Below the pieces are notes generated by a model. It was not told the origin of the DNA, searched no databases, and saw only the letters and a list, made by a program, of their open reading frames with translations. The position numbers and the translations under genes were made by a program. 64,000 bases of DNA, taken from Achromobacter marplatensis (GTDB lineage Bacteria; Pseudomonadota; Gammaproteobacteria; Burkholderiales; Burkholderiaceae_B). Of the stretch, positions 24,693 to 33,365 are shown one piece after another. How positions within the stretch are numbered: position 1 is the stretch's first letter; every line of letters starts with the position of its first letter. Location: assembly GCF_002209535.1 (NCBI RefSeq), contig NZ_NJIG01000006.1:248001-312000 (forward strand), in the 5' to 3' direction.

Positions 24693-25674
24693 ATCCTCTT
24701 CTCGGCACCGCGCCGAATCGCCCCGCGAACAGGCCATCTACTGGTTCTCGCGCGAACGCCTGGGCACGCTGGATGCGCATGCCAGGCAGGAGCGCGACGC
24801 GTGGCTGGCTGCGGATCCCGAGCACCAGCGCCAGTACCGTTCGGTCGAAGCGACGTGGAGCGTGGCCGATTCCGTGCCGCAGGCTGAGTTGCGCGCCATG
24901 CTTGAGCGGACTGAAAGCGAACCTGCCGCGCCGCGGCGCCGGCGGTTTGCCGTCGGATTGACTGCCGCCTGTGCGTTGATGGCGACGGCGGGCGTTATCG
25001 GGCCGCGGCTATGGGCGCCCGAGGCGGATTTCACTCAGGCGCTGGCGACGGGCAAGGGCGAGCGCCATCGCGTCGTGCTGCCCGACGGGTCGTTGCTGGA
25101 ATTGAATACGGACACGCAGGCCAGGGTGTCGCTGTATGGCGACCGCCGAGAGGTGGAACTGCTGGCCGGAGAAGTCCTGTTCACCGTCAGCCCCGATGCG
25201 GCGCGCCCGTTTACCGTCCTGAGTGGCCACGCTCAGGTGCGCGTGACCGGCACGCGATTCAACGTGCGCCGGGACGGTGACGCCGTGGCGCTGGCGGTGG
25301 AAGAGGGCAGTGTGGCGTTCTCGGCCGGCTCGTGGTGGAACCGCACCACGCAACATCTGACGGCGGGCTACGTGCTGCGTCACGCGCAGGGGGAACCGCT
25401 GGCCGCGCCGCACCAGGAAAACGTCGCGGCCATCACCGCCTGGCAGCGTGGCCGCCTGGTGTTTCGCGATACGCCCTTGTCGCAGGTGGTGGCCGAGCTG
25501 AACCGGTATCTGCGCGAGCCGCTACGGATCGATGACAGGAAGCTGGCGCAACTTCGTGTGGCAGGCTCGCTGCCCATCGACGAACCGGAGGCCGTGCTGG
25601 CGGTGTTGCCGCAGATCGCGCCCGTGATCGTCCTGTATCCGCCCGATGGTGGCCGCGTGCTGGCACCGCGTTGA
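24679..25674 (+). CDS. FecR-like anti-sigma regulator, cassette 1
   Basis: A 331-residue signal transducer. Residues 1-85 are the cytoplasmic FecR N-domain (REQAIYWFSRERLGTLDAHARQER). A single membrane segment (FAVGLTAACALMATAGVI) follows an RRRR run. The periplasmic FecR domain has ATGKGERHRVVLPDGSLLELNTDT and GEVLFTVSPDAARPFTVLSGHAQVRVTGTRFNVRR; the C-terminal end should bind the receptor's STN domain. It relays ligand occupancy of the receptor to the sigma factor. It overlaps the sigma gene by 14 bp and is followed 174 bp later by the receptor gene, which probably has its own sigma-dependent promoter. Confidence 0.88.
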   Translation: MPRIESSSRHRAESPREQAIYWFSRERLGTLDAHARQERDAWLAADPEHQRQYRSVEATWSVADSVPQAELRAMLERTESEPAAPRRRRFAVGLTAACALMATAGVIGPRLWAPEADFTQALATGKGERHRVVLPDGSLLELNTDTQARVSLYGDRREVELLAGEVLFTVSPDAARPFTVLSGHAQVRVTGTRFNVRRDGDAVALAVEEGSVAFSAGSWWNRTTQHLTAGYVLRHAQGEPLAAPHQENVAAITAWQRGRLVFRDTPLSQVVAELNRYLREPLRIDDRKLAQLRVAGSLPIDEPEAVLAVLPQIAPVIVLYPPDGGRVLAPR

Positions 25675-25848
25675 ATCATCTTGTTTCAATTAATTTAGCG
25701 AGAATCATTCCGGAATTTTCCCGGCCGTGGCGTCTATCCCTGGACGGGGTGTGTTCACGAAAGTCGATCTCGACCCTGTAAGCAACCTTTGGCCAAGGGT
25801 GTCGGGCGCAAATCGCGCGGGCAGTTGTACTGGAATTTTTTTCGCATC

Positions 25849-28215
25849 ATGGACAAGCAAGTGATAGCGCGCGCATCGACGGCGCGCAAGACCGCATGGA
25901 CCGGCGTGGGTGCCGGATGCCATGCCCTGGCCGTGGCACTGGCGCTGGCGTGGGGTATTCCCGCCGACGCGGTCGCACAGACCGCGCCGGTGCCGATCAG
26001 CATTACCGCCCAACCCTTGGGCGATGCGCTGATCCAACTGGGCGAGCAAGCCTCGTTGGTGATCTTCTATCTGCCTGAAACCGTGCGCGGCCGCAATGCG
26101 CCGGCGGTGATGGGCAACCTGACCCCGGACGACGCGTTGCGCAGCCTGCTGGCGGGTACGGGCATCGCATTCCAACGCGACGGGCGCAACGTGTCGCTAA
26201 GCCTGCCGTCGTCGGGCACGGCGCAGCTGGAGCCGGTGACGGTGCATGGCGTGGCCGTGGGAACTGCCGACAGCTATGTGGCGCTTTCCAGCGCCAGTGG
26301 CAAGCTGGACGTGCCGTTGATCGAGACGCCGCGTTCGGTGTCGATCGTTACGCAGGAGCAGATCAAGATGCAGGCCCCTCGGAACCTCGAGGCTGCGCTG
26401 GCGTACACGCCGGGCGTGCAGACGGAGGTGTCGGGGTCGAGCGACGTGCGCATGGTCGGCGCCGTGATCCGCGGCTTCAGCGACGGCAGCGCCTATTACA
26501 AGGACGGCCTGAAGCAGCTGTCGGCCGGCACCTACGGGTCGTGGAACGACAGCCTGGATGATCTGGACAGCATCGAAGTGTTGAAGGGGCCGGCGTCGGT
26601 GCTGTACGGCCAAGGCCGGCCCGGCGGCGTGATCAACATGGTGTCCAAGCGTCCCACGCCCGGGCAGGTCAACAGCGTGGGCTTGAGCTACGGCACCTAC
26701 AACCGTCGCCAGGTGACGGCGGATTTGGGCGGCGCCTTCGACGAAGGCAACAAGGTGCTGTATCGGCTGAACGTCACGGGCCGCAAGAGCGACGGGCGCA
26801 CCGACGGGTCCAAGGACGACCGGATTTCGGTGGCGCCGACGGTGCTGTGGAACATCACGAACCAGACGCGGCTGACCGTGCTGGGGACCTACTCCAAGGA
26901 GCGCGGCACGCCCAAGAGCTGGTGGCCGAACCTGTACACGTATCCTGAGATCGCGGACTTGCCCCTGCACCGCACGGCGGGGGACCCGGACTTCGACAAA
27001 TTCGACCGCGACACCAAGTCCATCGGCTATGCCTTTGAACACGATACGGACAGCGGCTGGCGGCTGCGGCAGAACCTGCGCTATTCGGAAATCGACATCG
27101 ATTACCGGCACATCTACGCGATGGACCTGCTGGCCGACAAGCGCACCGTCACGCGCGGCAGCCTTGCGCAGCGCACCCACGGGCAGACGTTGGCCGTGGA
27201 TAGCCGCGCGTCCAAGGACTTCGTGTGGGGGGGCTTGCAGCACACCTTCGCGATGGGGGTGGACTTCGTGCGCTATCAGGAGCGCGACGCGCTGGGCTTT
27301 GGCTGGGACGTGCCGAACCTGGACATCTACCAGCCGGTGTATGGCCAGCACGTGGACCATCCCGAGATGGACAAGTCGCAGAGCGCGTTGAAGCAGACGG
27401 GCGTCTACACGCTGAACCAGCTGAAGTTCAACCGCTGGGTCGGTAACGTCAGCCTGCGTCGCGACTTTGCGACGACGACGCGCAGCAGCACGACGCAGCC
27501 CGAGATCAAGGACGCCGCCACGACGGGCAGCGCGGGCTTGCTCTATCTGTTCGACAGCGGCTTTGCGCCCTACGTCAGCTATTCGACGGCGTTCGATCCG
27601 ATCACCGGCCAACAGTTCGACGGTAGCGCCTTCAAGCCGCGTGAAGGCAAGCAGTACGAGGCCGGGCTGAAGTACCAGCCGCCGGGCACCGATGCCCTGT
27701 TCACGGTGGCGGTGTTCGATATCCGCCAGACCAATGTGACGACGCAGGACCCGGACCATCCGCGCTTTAACGTGCAGACGGGCGAAGTGCGCTCGACGGG
27801 CCTGGAACTGGAAGCCAAGTTCCCGCTGACGCGCGAACTGCGCGTAATGGCTGGCTACACGTATCTGGATCCGCGCACGACGCAGAGCAATCGGCCGGCC
27901 GAAGTGGGCCGGCAGACCGCTCAGACGGCACGCCAGACGGCCAGCCTGTGGCTGGACTACCGGCCGCATCAGATCCAGGGCCTGATGCTGGGCGGCGGCT
28001 TGCGCTATCGCGGCAAGGCTCCGTTGAACACGGCGGCCGATGGCACCACACCCTACAACCCGGCGTTCACGCTGGCGGATGTGGCGGTGGCCTACGAGAC
28101 CCCGCGCTACCGCGTCGCGCTGAACATCAACAACGTGTTCGACAAGCGCTACTACACCTACACGTTCCGCGGCATGGAGCGCGAGGCCATGCTGAGCCTG
28201 AATTACTACTGGTAG
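25849..28215 (+). CDS. TonB-dependent siderophore receptor with STN domain, cassette 1
   Basis: A 788-residue outer-membrane receptor and transducer. After a signal peptide ending VAQT come the STN signalling domain (ISITAQPLGDALIQLGEQA to the SLSLPSS linker), then the TonB box and plug (PRSVSIVTQEQIKMQ, IRGFSDGSAYYKDG, VLKGPASVLYGQGRPGGVINMVSKRP). A 22-strand barrel follows, ending NVFDKRYYTYTFRG...LSLNYYW. The STN domain shows that it signals to FecR as well as imports. Ligand is unknown; the plug resembles ferrichrome/coprogen-type receptors. The ATG at 25849 gives a plausible signal; no good Shine-Dalgarno is visible. It ends three bases before the convergent secreted-protein gene. Confidence 0.9.
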   Translation: MDKQVIARASTARKTAWTGVGAGCHALAVALALAWGIPADAVAQTAPVPISITAQPLGDALIQLGEQASLVIFYLPETVRGRNAPAVMGNLTPDDALRSLLAGTGIAFQRDGRNVSLSLPSSGTAQLEPVTVHGVAVGTADSYVALSSASGKLDVPLIETPRSVSIVTQEQIKMQAPRNLEAALAYTPGVQTEVSGSSDVRMVGAVIRGFSDGSAYYKDGLKQLSAGTYGSWNDSLDDLDSIEVLKGPASVLYGQGRPGGVINMVSKRPTPGQVNSVGLSYGTYNRRQVTADLGGAFDEGNKVLYRLNVTGRKSDGRTDGSKDDRISVAPTVLWNITNQTRLTVLGTYSKERGTPKSWWPNLYTYPEIADLPLHRTAGDPDFDKFDRDTKSIGYAFEHDTDSGWRLRQNLRYSEIDIDYRHIYAMDLLADKRTVTRGSLAQRTHGQTLAVDSRASKDFVWGGLQHTFAMGVDFVRYQERDALGFGWDVPNLDIYQPVYGQHVDHPEMDKSQSALKQTGVYTLNQLKFNRWVGNVSLRRDFATTTRSSTTQPEIKDAATTGSAGLLYLFDSGFAPYVSYSTAFDPITGQQFDGSAFKPREGKQYEAGLKYQPPGTDALFTVAVFDIRQTNVTTQDPDHPRFNVQTGEVRSTGLELEAKFPLTRELRVMAGYTYLDPRTTQSNRPAEVGRQTAQTARQTASLWLDYRPHQIQGLMLGGGLRYRGKAPLNTAADGTTPYNPAFTLADVAVAYETPRYRVALNINNVFDKRYYTYTFRGMEREAMLSLNYYW

Positions 28216-28218
28216 CGC

Positions 28219-29505
28219 TTACAGCGGCGCGGGCGGCCGCTTCGGCAGCGGGTAGTCGAAGCCGATTTCATTGGAGACGAGGGGTTGGGCGAGATTGCCC
28301 GGGTCGGTGACGACGGCGGCGGCGCGGTACTTGCCGGGCGCCAGCGCGGGCAGGAAGGGGACGCTGCCGTAGCCGTTGTCGTTGACCATGTAGGCCGGCT
28401 TGCCGTCTTCGTCCGGACTCCAGACCACGGGGTCGCGGGCAAAGCCCAGCGGGTTGGCCGGGTACAGGGTGTCGCCTTCGCGTTGGTACAGCGGGTGCAC
28501 GATGCGGTCGCCTTGCGCGTTGGTCAGCAACAGCCAGACGCGCGGCGCCTTCAATTGCGCCGGCGCTTCGCCGCGGTTGGCCACGCTGAGGAGGAAGATG
28601 CCGCCGTCCTCGCCGTTCCAGTCGCCCAGGGTGTCGGCGAGTTCCAGCTCCAGGCCCCCTTGCGGCGGATGCGCCGGCAGTTGATGCTTGTCCACGCGCA
28701 GATCGCCATAGCGCACCCATTTGAGGACGTCCCCCGCCGTCTTGCTGGCGTAGCGTACCTGCAGCCAGTCGTGCGGGCGGATCGCCACCACGTCCAGGTG
28801 CTCGCCTTCGGCGGCGGTCATCGCCGGCCTGGCGTTCACGTCGGGCGTGTCGTAGAGGTCCAGCTTGCTGACCGGCACGGTGCCGTCTTCCAGCGGGGAT
28901 CCTTCGCCTTCGATGTCGATGCGTGCAGTCGAGCCGTCTTCGCGGAAGTGGTAGGTCAATTCGGCCGGCGCGTCGTCCAGGCCGAACAAGGCCTGGGTGG
29001 ACCACGACGTGGCGTGCACCGTGCCGTCGGGGCGCAGCACGTATTCCTCAGCGCCGTTGCTGGCGGCGCCGTAGCGGCAGCCCACGCTGATCCGGGCCTG
29101 CTTGTCGTCGAACACCGGATTGACGAAGCCCCGGCAGGGACTGGTCTTGTCGGGGTGCAGGATTTCCTGGAAGGTGCCGGTGGCGGGCCGGTACAGGAAC
29201 AGGCGGGTGATGAGCTGCGTGCCGCCGCCGCTTTGCCCCAGCACGAGGTCACGGTAGCCGTCGTGGTCGATGTCCACGGATGCCATCTGGTCGACTTCCT
29301 CGTCGTCGAAGCTGCCCAGCTGCTGCTCGGGTCCGTTGCCCACGCGCACGGTGGCGCGCTGGGCGTCGCCGCCGCTGATCTTCACCACGCCCGACAGCCC
29401 GGCCTTGATGGGGTAGGGATAGTCGCGCGGGGCGGCTTGCGCCTGTACGCCTTGCCCCTGCAACGCCAGTGCCGTTATCGCGCCCGCAAGCAGTATTCGT
29501 TTCAC
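28219..29505 (-). CDS. Exported protein of unknown function
   Basis: A 428-residue exported protein with signal peptide MKRILLAGAITALALQGQGVQAQA. A segment reading MASVDIDHDGYRDLVLGQSGGGTQLITRLFLY resembles a single FG-GAP/VCBS-like calcium-binding repeat (DIDHDGYRDL). The rest contains beta-rich stretches, one beginning EHLDVVAIRPHDWLQVRYAS that may form an SH3-like domain, and a late region PGKYRAAAVVTDPGNLAQP that looks like an immunoglobulin-type fold. I cannot assign a function. It is convergent with the receptor of cassette 1 with three bases between stop codons. Nothing indicates a role in iron uptake beyond position. Confidence 0.65.
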   Translation of the reverse strand: MKRILLAGAITALALQGQGVQAQAAPRDYPYPIKAGLSGVVKISGGDAQRATVRVGNGPEQQLGSFDDEEVDQMASVDIDHDGYRDLVLGQSGGGTQLITRLFLYRPATGTFQEILHPDKTSPCRGFVNPVFDDKQARISVGCRYGAASNGAEEYVLRPDGTVHATSWSTQALFGLDDAPAELTYHFREDGSTARIDIEGEGSPLEDGTVPVSKLDLYDTPDVNARPAMTAAEGEHLDVVAIRPHDWLQVRYASKTAGDVLKWVRYGDLRVDKHQLPAHPPQGGLELELADTLGDWNGEDGGIFLLSVANRGEAPAQLKAPRVWLLLTNAQGDRIVHPLYQREGDTLYPANPLGFARDPVVWSPDEDGKPAYMVNDNGYGSVPFLPALAPGKYRAAAVVTDPGNLAQPLVSNEIGFDYPLPKRPPAPL

Positions 29506-29653
29506 CCGCCTCTCCCCAGCTTCGAATCGAGGGGGGCAATATACCGCAGCCGATTGCGGGAAAACGAGCAGTGCGCCGTCGCGGGCGGCCCGTCATCCTG
29601 GGTAGAATCGAACGATGCGCAATGTCTGCGCAGATGCTGTCCCGCCACCCTCC

Positions 29654-30055
29654 ATGAACCTGCCGTTCCCTATCCGCCAAGAATGTCCGCCGGGCGCCTG
29701 TATGTGCGACCGCGAACGGCTGCTGGCCGATCCGGCCGCCGACATCCGTATCCTGCGCCTGACCAAGGAAGAGGAAAAGCGGCTGGTGGCGCGGCTGGAA
29801 AGCATTGCCAGCCTGGAGGACTTGCGCGCCATGCAGGGGCGGATCCAGGCGCAGTTGGGCATCGTGATTCGCATCACGCCCAGCGACAACGAAGTGCGCA
29901 CGTCGCGCGGCATCTCGATCCAGCTGGACGACGCGCCGGGCCTGTGCCGCAAGACGCGCACCGCGCTGCCTGCCGCCATCCGCCGCGGCTTCGACAACAA
30001 ACCCGAAATCGTCTATGCGCTGCTGAACGAGCGCGATCTGCTGAGCGGCACCTGA
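29654..30055 (+). CDS. Small cytoplasmic protein with a CPPGACMC motif
   Basis: A 133-residue protein that I do not recognise. It starts MNLPFPIRQECPPGACMCDRERLL; three cysteines in C-x4-C-x-C spacing could bind a metal or act in redox chemistry. A charged helical middle follows (LRLTKEEEKRLVARLESIASLEDLRAM) and then a beta-rich end with TRGISIQLDD-like wording (actual segment RTSRGISIQLDDAPGLCRKT) and RRGFDNKPEIVYALLNERDLL. There is no signal peptide. The ATG at 29654 is favoured over one at 29615 because the conserved-looking part begins there. It is divergent from the secreted-protein gene and convergent with the next, with stops adjoining. Confidence 0.6.
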   Translation: MNLPFPIRQECPPGACMCDRERLLADPAADIRILRLTKEEEKRLVARLESIASLEDLRAMQGRIQAQLGIVIRITPSDNEVRTSRGISIQLDDAPGLCRKTRTALPAAIRRGFDNKPEIVYALLNERDLLSGT

Positions 30056-30673
30056 TCAGGATTTCTTGCCGGGGTCGCGGCAGGGCGTCAGCGGTTCCAC
30101 GGCGGACGGCGTGCGGCCGGCCTCGGGTCGGGTCGCCGGCTTCTTGCCGCTGCGAACGGGGTAGGACAGCAGGACGGCGCTGCCAGCTTCCAGCCTGGGC
30201 GACGTTGCGGATCCATAGGCCACCGTCCAGCCGCGTACGGCCAGCGGCGCCAGCGTGTACTGCAGGGCCGAGCCGGGCGATACGTGCGCGACCTTGCCTG
30301 CGAACAGCTCTTGCTGGGGCGTTTCCGTGCCGTCTACGGTGGAATACGTGACGATGCTGTCCAGCGCGGCCGATTCTTCATGGCGCGCCAGGATGGCGGT
30401 CTTGTATTTGCCGGGGGGAATGTCGGCCAGGCTGACGGTCAGGGCTTCTTTGGCCTGGCCGCCGCCATCCAGCCGGACGCCGGTGACGTCGACGCGCGTC
30501 AGCGGCGCCGTACCGGTATTGCGCACGCGCACGCTGTACTGCCCCGAGGTGCCCGTCACTGTGCAGACTTCCACGTCGGAAGGGCTGGGGGAAGCGTGCG
30601 CCAAGGCCGTGGCGCCTGCGGATAGCAGGGCGGCCAGGGACAACGTCAGGGCTGAGGCAGATCGGGTGGGCAC
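30056..30673 (-). CDS. Exported protein of unknown function
   Basis: A 205-residue protein with an N-terminal signal peptide (ALTLSLAALLSAGATALAHAS). The mature part is beta-rich with wording like an immunoglobulin or CARDB-type fold (QYSVRVRNTGTAPLTRVDVTGVRL, then PPGKYKTAILARHEESA). A proline- and lysine-rich tail follows (SGKKPATRPEAGRTPS). I do not recognise a family. Its stop abuts that of the CPPGACMC gene, and the 133-residue membrane protein gene lies 51 bp upstream on the same strand, so the two may be cotranscribed. Periplasmic location is inferred from the signal alone. Confidence 0.6.
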   Translation of the reverse strand: MPTRSASALTLSLAALLSAGATALAHASPSPSDVEVCTVTGTSGQYSVRVRNTGTAPLTRVDVTGVRLDGGGQAKEALTVSLADIPPGKYKTAILARHEESAALDSIVTYSTVDGTETPQQELFAGKVAHVSPGSALQYTLAPLAVRGWTVAYGSATSPRLEAGSAVLLSYPVRSGKKPATRPEAGRTPSAVEPLTPCRDPGKKS

Positions 30674-30724
30674 GGCACGCTCCTTGAGGGAGGCAGCGTG
30701 CCGGGTGGCGCGTTGCCAGCCTTA

Positions 30725-31126
30725 TTACACCACTTGGCGTCCCGGAGCCTCGGCCGCTTGCTGGCGTTTGCCCGCCAGCCAGCTCAGGATCAGCGCCAGG
30801 ACCAGCAGGCCGGCGATGATGAAGCCCCAGATGATCCAGCCCAGCACCGAGATCAGCGTGCCCAGGCTGCCGGCCACGGGCAGGATCTGGTTCAGGCCCT
30901 GTGCGGCCCAGACCAGGCCGCCTTGCAGCGACTGCAGCCAGGCCGGGTCGACCCAGCCGGCGGCCCAGGCGGGCGCCACCCATTGCGACGTGTCCAGCGC
31001 CGTGCCCGGCACCTGAGCGGTGGCGATGGTTGCCAGGACCCAGTCGGTCAGTTGCAAGGTCAGCGCTACCAGCCCGGTCCAGAGTGCGGCAAGCACGGCA
31101 AAAGCGAGCCAGATGAATTTTTTCAT
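30725..31126 (-). CDS. Small inner-membrane protein of unknown function
   Basis: A 133-residue protein with two or three membrane segments: KFIWLAFAVLAALWTGLVALTLQL at the start, a moderately hydrophobic centre (VDPAWLQSLQGGLVWAAQGLN), and TLISVLGWIIWGFIIAGLLVLALILSWLA near the end. The C-terminus is cytoplasmic by the positive-inside rule (AGKRQQ). Several tryptophans lie at the presumed membrane interface. I recognise no family. It lies just upstream of, and on the same strand as, the 205-residue exported protein. Confidence 0.6.
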   Translation of the reverse strand: MKKFIWLAFAVLAALWTGLVALTLQLTDWVLATIATAQVPGTALDTSQWVAPAWAAGWVDPAWLQSLQGGLVWAAQGLNQILPVAGSLGTLISVLGWIIWGFIIAGLLVLALILSWLAGKRQQAAEAPGRQVV

Positions 31127-31208
31127 TGCAGTGGTACTCCGATTTCAAAAGAGGGTCCACGATAAAGCGGATTCTATTTCTGAAAAACCAGAGTATCTGT
31201 GACAAACC

Positions 31209-32102
31209 TTAAGAAAAAACCGAAGTCTTGGCATGTGCCAGCACCGCCTGGACCAGGGGGTGGTGCTGCCCGCGGCGGTTGCGGATGGCGTGGATTTCCT
31301 CTTGCACATCGTCGCAGCGGGCCAGGGGGCGCAATCCGCGCAACAGGCCGATGTCGTCCCCGCCCAGCCGGCTAAGCGGAAATACGCCCAGGCCCCGGGC
31401 GGCAAACACCGACATCAGCGCGCTGTCTTCGAATTCGCCCACCACGTTGGGAAAGACGCCTTGTTCGTTGAACCAGCGGTCCAGGGTCTGGCGCAGCACG
31501 GAGTGGCCGGTGGGCAGCAGTACGGGCAGGCGCTCGAGGCAGCGCGGGAAGTCCAGCGTGTCGAACTTGCGCACCAGCCGCGCCGGGCCGTACCAGTCCA
31601 CAGGGGAGGACACCAGGCGGTCGCTGGTCAGCCGCAGGTTGGGGTTGGCGGGCGCGCCCTGGCCGGCCAGCACCAGGTCCAGGTGGTGCTGGGCCAGTTC
31701 GCCCAGCAGTTCCTCGACCTCGCCTTCGTGGCAGGTCAGGCGCAGGTCCGGGGTGTCCAGCACGGGGCCCAGCAAGGCGTGCGCGGCCAGCTTGGAAATA
31801 CCGTCGGACAAGCCCACCGACAGCCGGATGACGGGCTTGGTGGCCGCGGCCCGCACTTCCTGGGGCAGCACATGGCCGATCTGGAAGATCTCTTCTGCCC
31901 GGGCGAAGGCGGCCTTGCCGGCGTCGGTCAACGCCACGCCGCGGCCGGCGGGCTTGAGCAGTTGGTGGCCCAGGTTCTTCTCCAGTTCGCGCACCTGGGC
32001 GCTGATGGTCTGGATGGCCATGTCCAGCCGTTCGGCTGCGCGGGAAAAGCCGCCTTCCTTGGCGACCATCCAGAAATAGTACAGATGGCGGTAGTTCAGC
32101 AT
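31209..32102 (-). CDS. NhaR-like LysR-family regulator
   Basis: A 297-residue LysR-type regulator whose start, MLNYRHLYYFWMVAKEGGFSRAAERL, and C-terminal effector domain match the NhaR subgroup. The winged helix covers residues 1-65 (IQTISAQVRELEKNLGHQLLKPAGRGVALTDAG in part), followed by a substrate-binding-protein-like sensor domain. NhaR of Escherichia coli activates a sodium/proton antiporter in response to sodium and pH. Here no antiporter is near; the divergent neighbour, 106 bp away, encodes a TerC protein whose relative Alx is alkali-induced. Control of that gene is therefore a reasonable guess. The ATG at 32102 begins the conserved motif. Confidence 0.85.
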   Translation of the reverse strand: MLNYRHLYYFWMVAKEGGFSRAAERLDMAIQTISAQVRELEKNLGHQLLKPAGRGVALTDAGKAAFARAEEIFQIGHVLPQEVRAAATKPVIRLSVGLSDGISKLAAHALLGPVLDTPDLRLTCHEGEVEELLGELAQHHLDLVLAGQGAPANPNLRLTSDRLVSSPVDWYGPARLVRKFDTLDFPRCLERLPVLLPTGHSVLRQTLDRWFNEQGVFPNVVGEFEDSALMSVFAARGLGVFPLSRLGGDDIGLLRGLRPLARCDDVQEEIHAIRNRRGQHHPLVQAVLAHAKTSVFS

Positions 32103-32208
32103 GATCGAGCTCACTTCGGTTTTTTCGAACCTTAACTCACTTTCAGGCTGATTTCTCCATCTGGCCCGTATCCGGATGATGGGCACCTTCGAACACAGCG
32201 GGGCATTC

Positions 32209-33195
32209 ATGGATACTTTGATCACCTTCTTCATGGCCGATTTTCTGGGGACACCGACCTGGAGTTGGCTGCTGTTCATCGGCATCGTCGTCAGCTTGCT
32301 GGTCTTTGACCTGGGCGTGCTGCACAAGGAAGACCGCGAAATCGGCGTGCGCGAAAGCCTGTTGCTGTCGGCCGGCTACATCAGCGCGGCGCTGCTGTTC
32401 GGCGCCTGGGTGTGGTGGCAATTGGGCGCAGCCAGCGGCATGGCGTACTACACCGGCTTCATGATCGAAAAGTCGCTGTCGATGGACAACGTCTTCGTGA
32501 TCGCGCTGATCTTCAGCTTCTTCGCAATTCCGCGCCAATACCAACACCGCGTGCTGTTCTGGGGCATCCTGGGCGTGATCGTGCTGCGCGCCATCATGAT
32601 CGGCCTGGGCGCCGCGCTGGTCAGCAATTTCGGCTGGTTGCTGTACCTGTTTGGCGCATTCCTGGTGTTCACGGGCATCAAGATGTGGATGATCGCGGAC
32701 CAGACGCCCGACATCGCGACCAACCCGATCCTGAAGTTCTTGAAGCGCCACATGCGCGTCACGGAAGGCCTGCGCGGCAACGCGTTCGTGGTGACCGAGA
32801 CGGATCCGGCCACGTCGAAGAAGGTGCGTTTCGCGACGCCGCTGCTGCTGGCCCTGGTGCTGATCGAATTCGTGGACCTGGTGTTCGCGGTGGACTCGGT
32901 GCCGGCGATCTTCGCCATCACGACCGACCCGTTCATCGTCTACACCAGCAACATCTTCGCCATCCTGGGCTTGCGTGCGCTGTACTTTGCGCTGGCGGCG
33001 ATGATCCACCGCTTCCACTACCTGAAGTACGCGTTGGCGCTGGTCCTGGTGTTCATCGGCACGAAGATCTTCCTGGTCGGCTTCATCGGCAAGGTGCCGG
33101 CTGCGATTTCGCTGGGCGTGACGTTCAGCCTGATCCTGGGCGGCGTGCTGTTCTCGCTGTGGAAGACCCGGTCCGCGGAACTGAAGGCGCAGTAA
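32209..33195 (+). CDS. TerC-family integral membrane protein (Alx-like)
   Basis: A 328-residue protein with about nine membrane helices. TerC motifs are intact: LLVFDLGVLHKED, ESLLLSAGYISAALLFGAWVW, EKSLSMDNVFVIALIF with the acidic intramembrane residues, and LIEFVDLVFAVDSVPAIFAIT. Members of this family are linked to tellurite resistance and, more recently, to manganese export and metalation of secreted proteins. The gene is divergent from an NhaR-like regulator and is followed by a strong terminator. No yybP-ykoY (manganese) riboswitch is visible; the 106-bp upstream space is too short for a typical one. The ATG at 32209 starts the conserved part; an ATG at 32176 is possible. Confidence 0.9.
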   Translation: MDTLITFFMADFLGTPTWSWLLFIGIVVSLLVFDLGVLHKEDREIGVRESLLLSAGYISAALLFGAWVWWQLGAASGMAYYTGFMIEKSLSMDNVFVIALIFSFFAIPRQYQHRVLFWGILGVIVLRAIMIGLGAALVSNFGWLLYLFGAFLVFTGIKMWMIADQTPDIATNPILKFLKRHMRVTEGLRGNAFVVTETDPATSKKVRFATPLLLALVLIEFVDLVFAVDSVPAIFAITTDPFIVYTSNIFAILGLRALYFALAAMIHRFHYLKYALALVLVFIGTKIFLVGFIGKVPAAISLGVTFSLILGGVLFSLWKTRSAELKAQ

Positions 33196-33220
33196 ACCAT
33201 CAACGCAGCAACGCAGTGGA

Positions 33221-33255
33221 AAACCCGCCGGCTGGCCCCGGCGGGTTTTTCTTTT
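33221..33255 (+). terminator. Rho-independent terminator after the TerC gene
   Basis: The stem ACCCGCCGG / CCGGCGGGT with a six-base loop is followed by TTTTTCTTTT, 25 bp after the TerC stop codon. It is the strongest terminator in the window. Confidence 0.92.
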
Positions 33256-33365
33256 CAGGTTTGCCATATTGTTTGAATATGGATTTGTTGTTATCCAGAT
33301 ATTTGTAATATGGATACGGCAGGCGTAGAGTCCAACCGTACACAGTCGTTCGGTAAGGAGCCGTC

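Noticed and set aside
32103..32208. A yybP-ykoY manganese riboswitch before the TerC gene
   Set aside because: Only 106 bp separate the divergent starts, and I could not fold a matching core.
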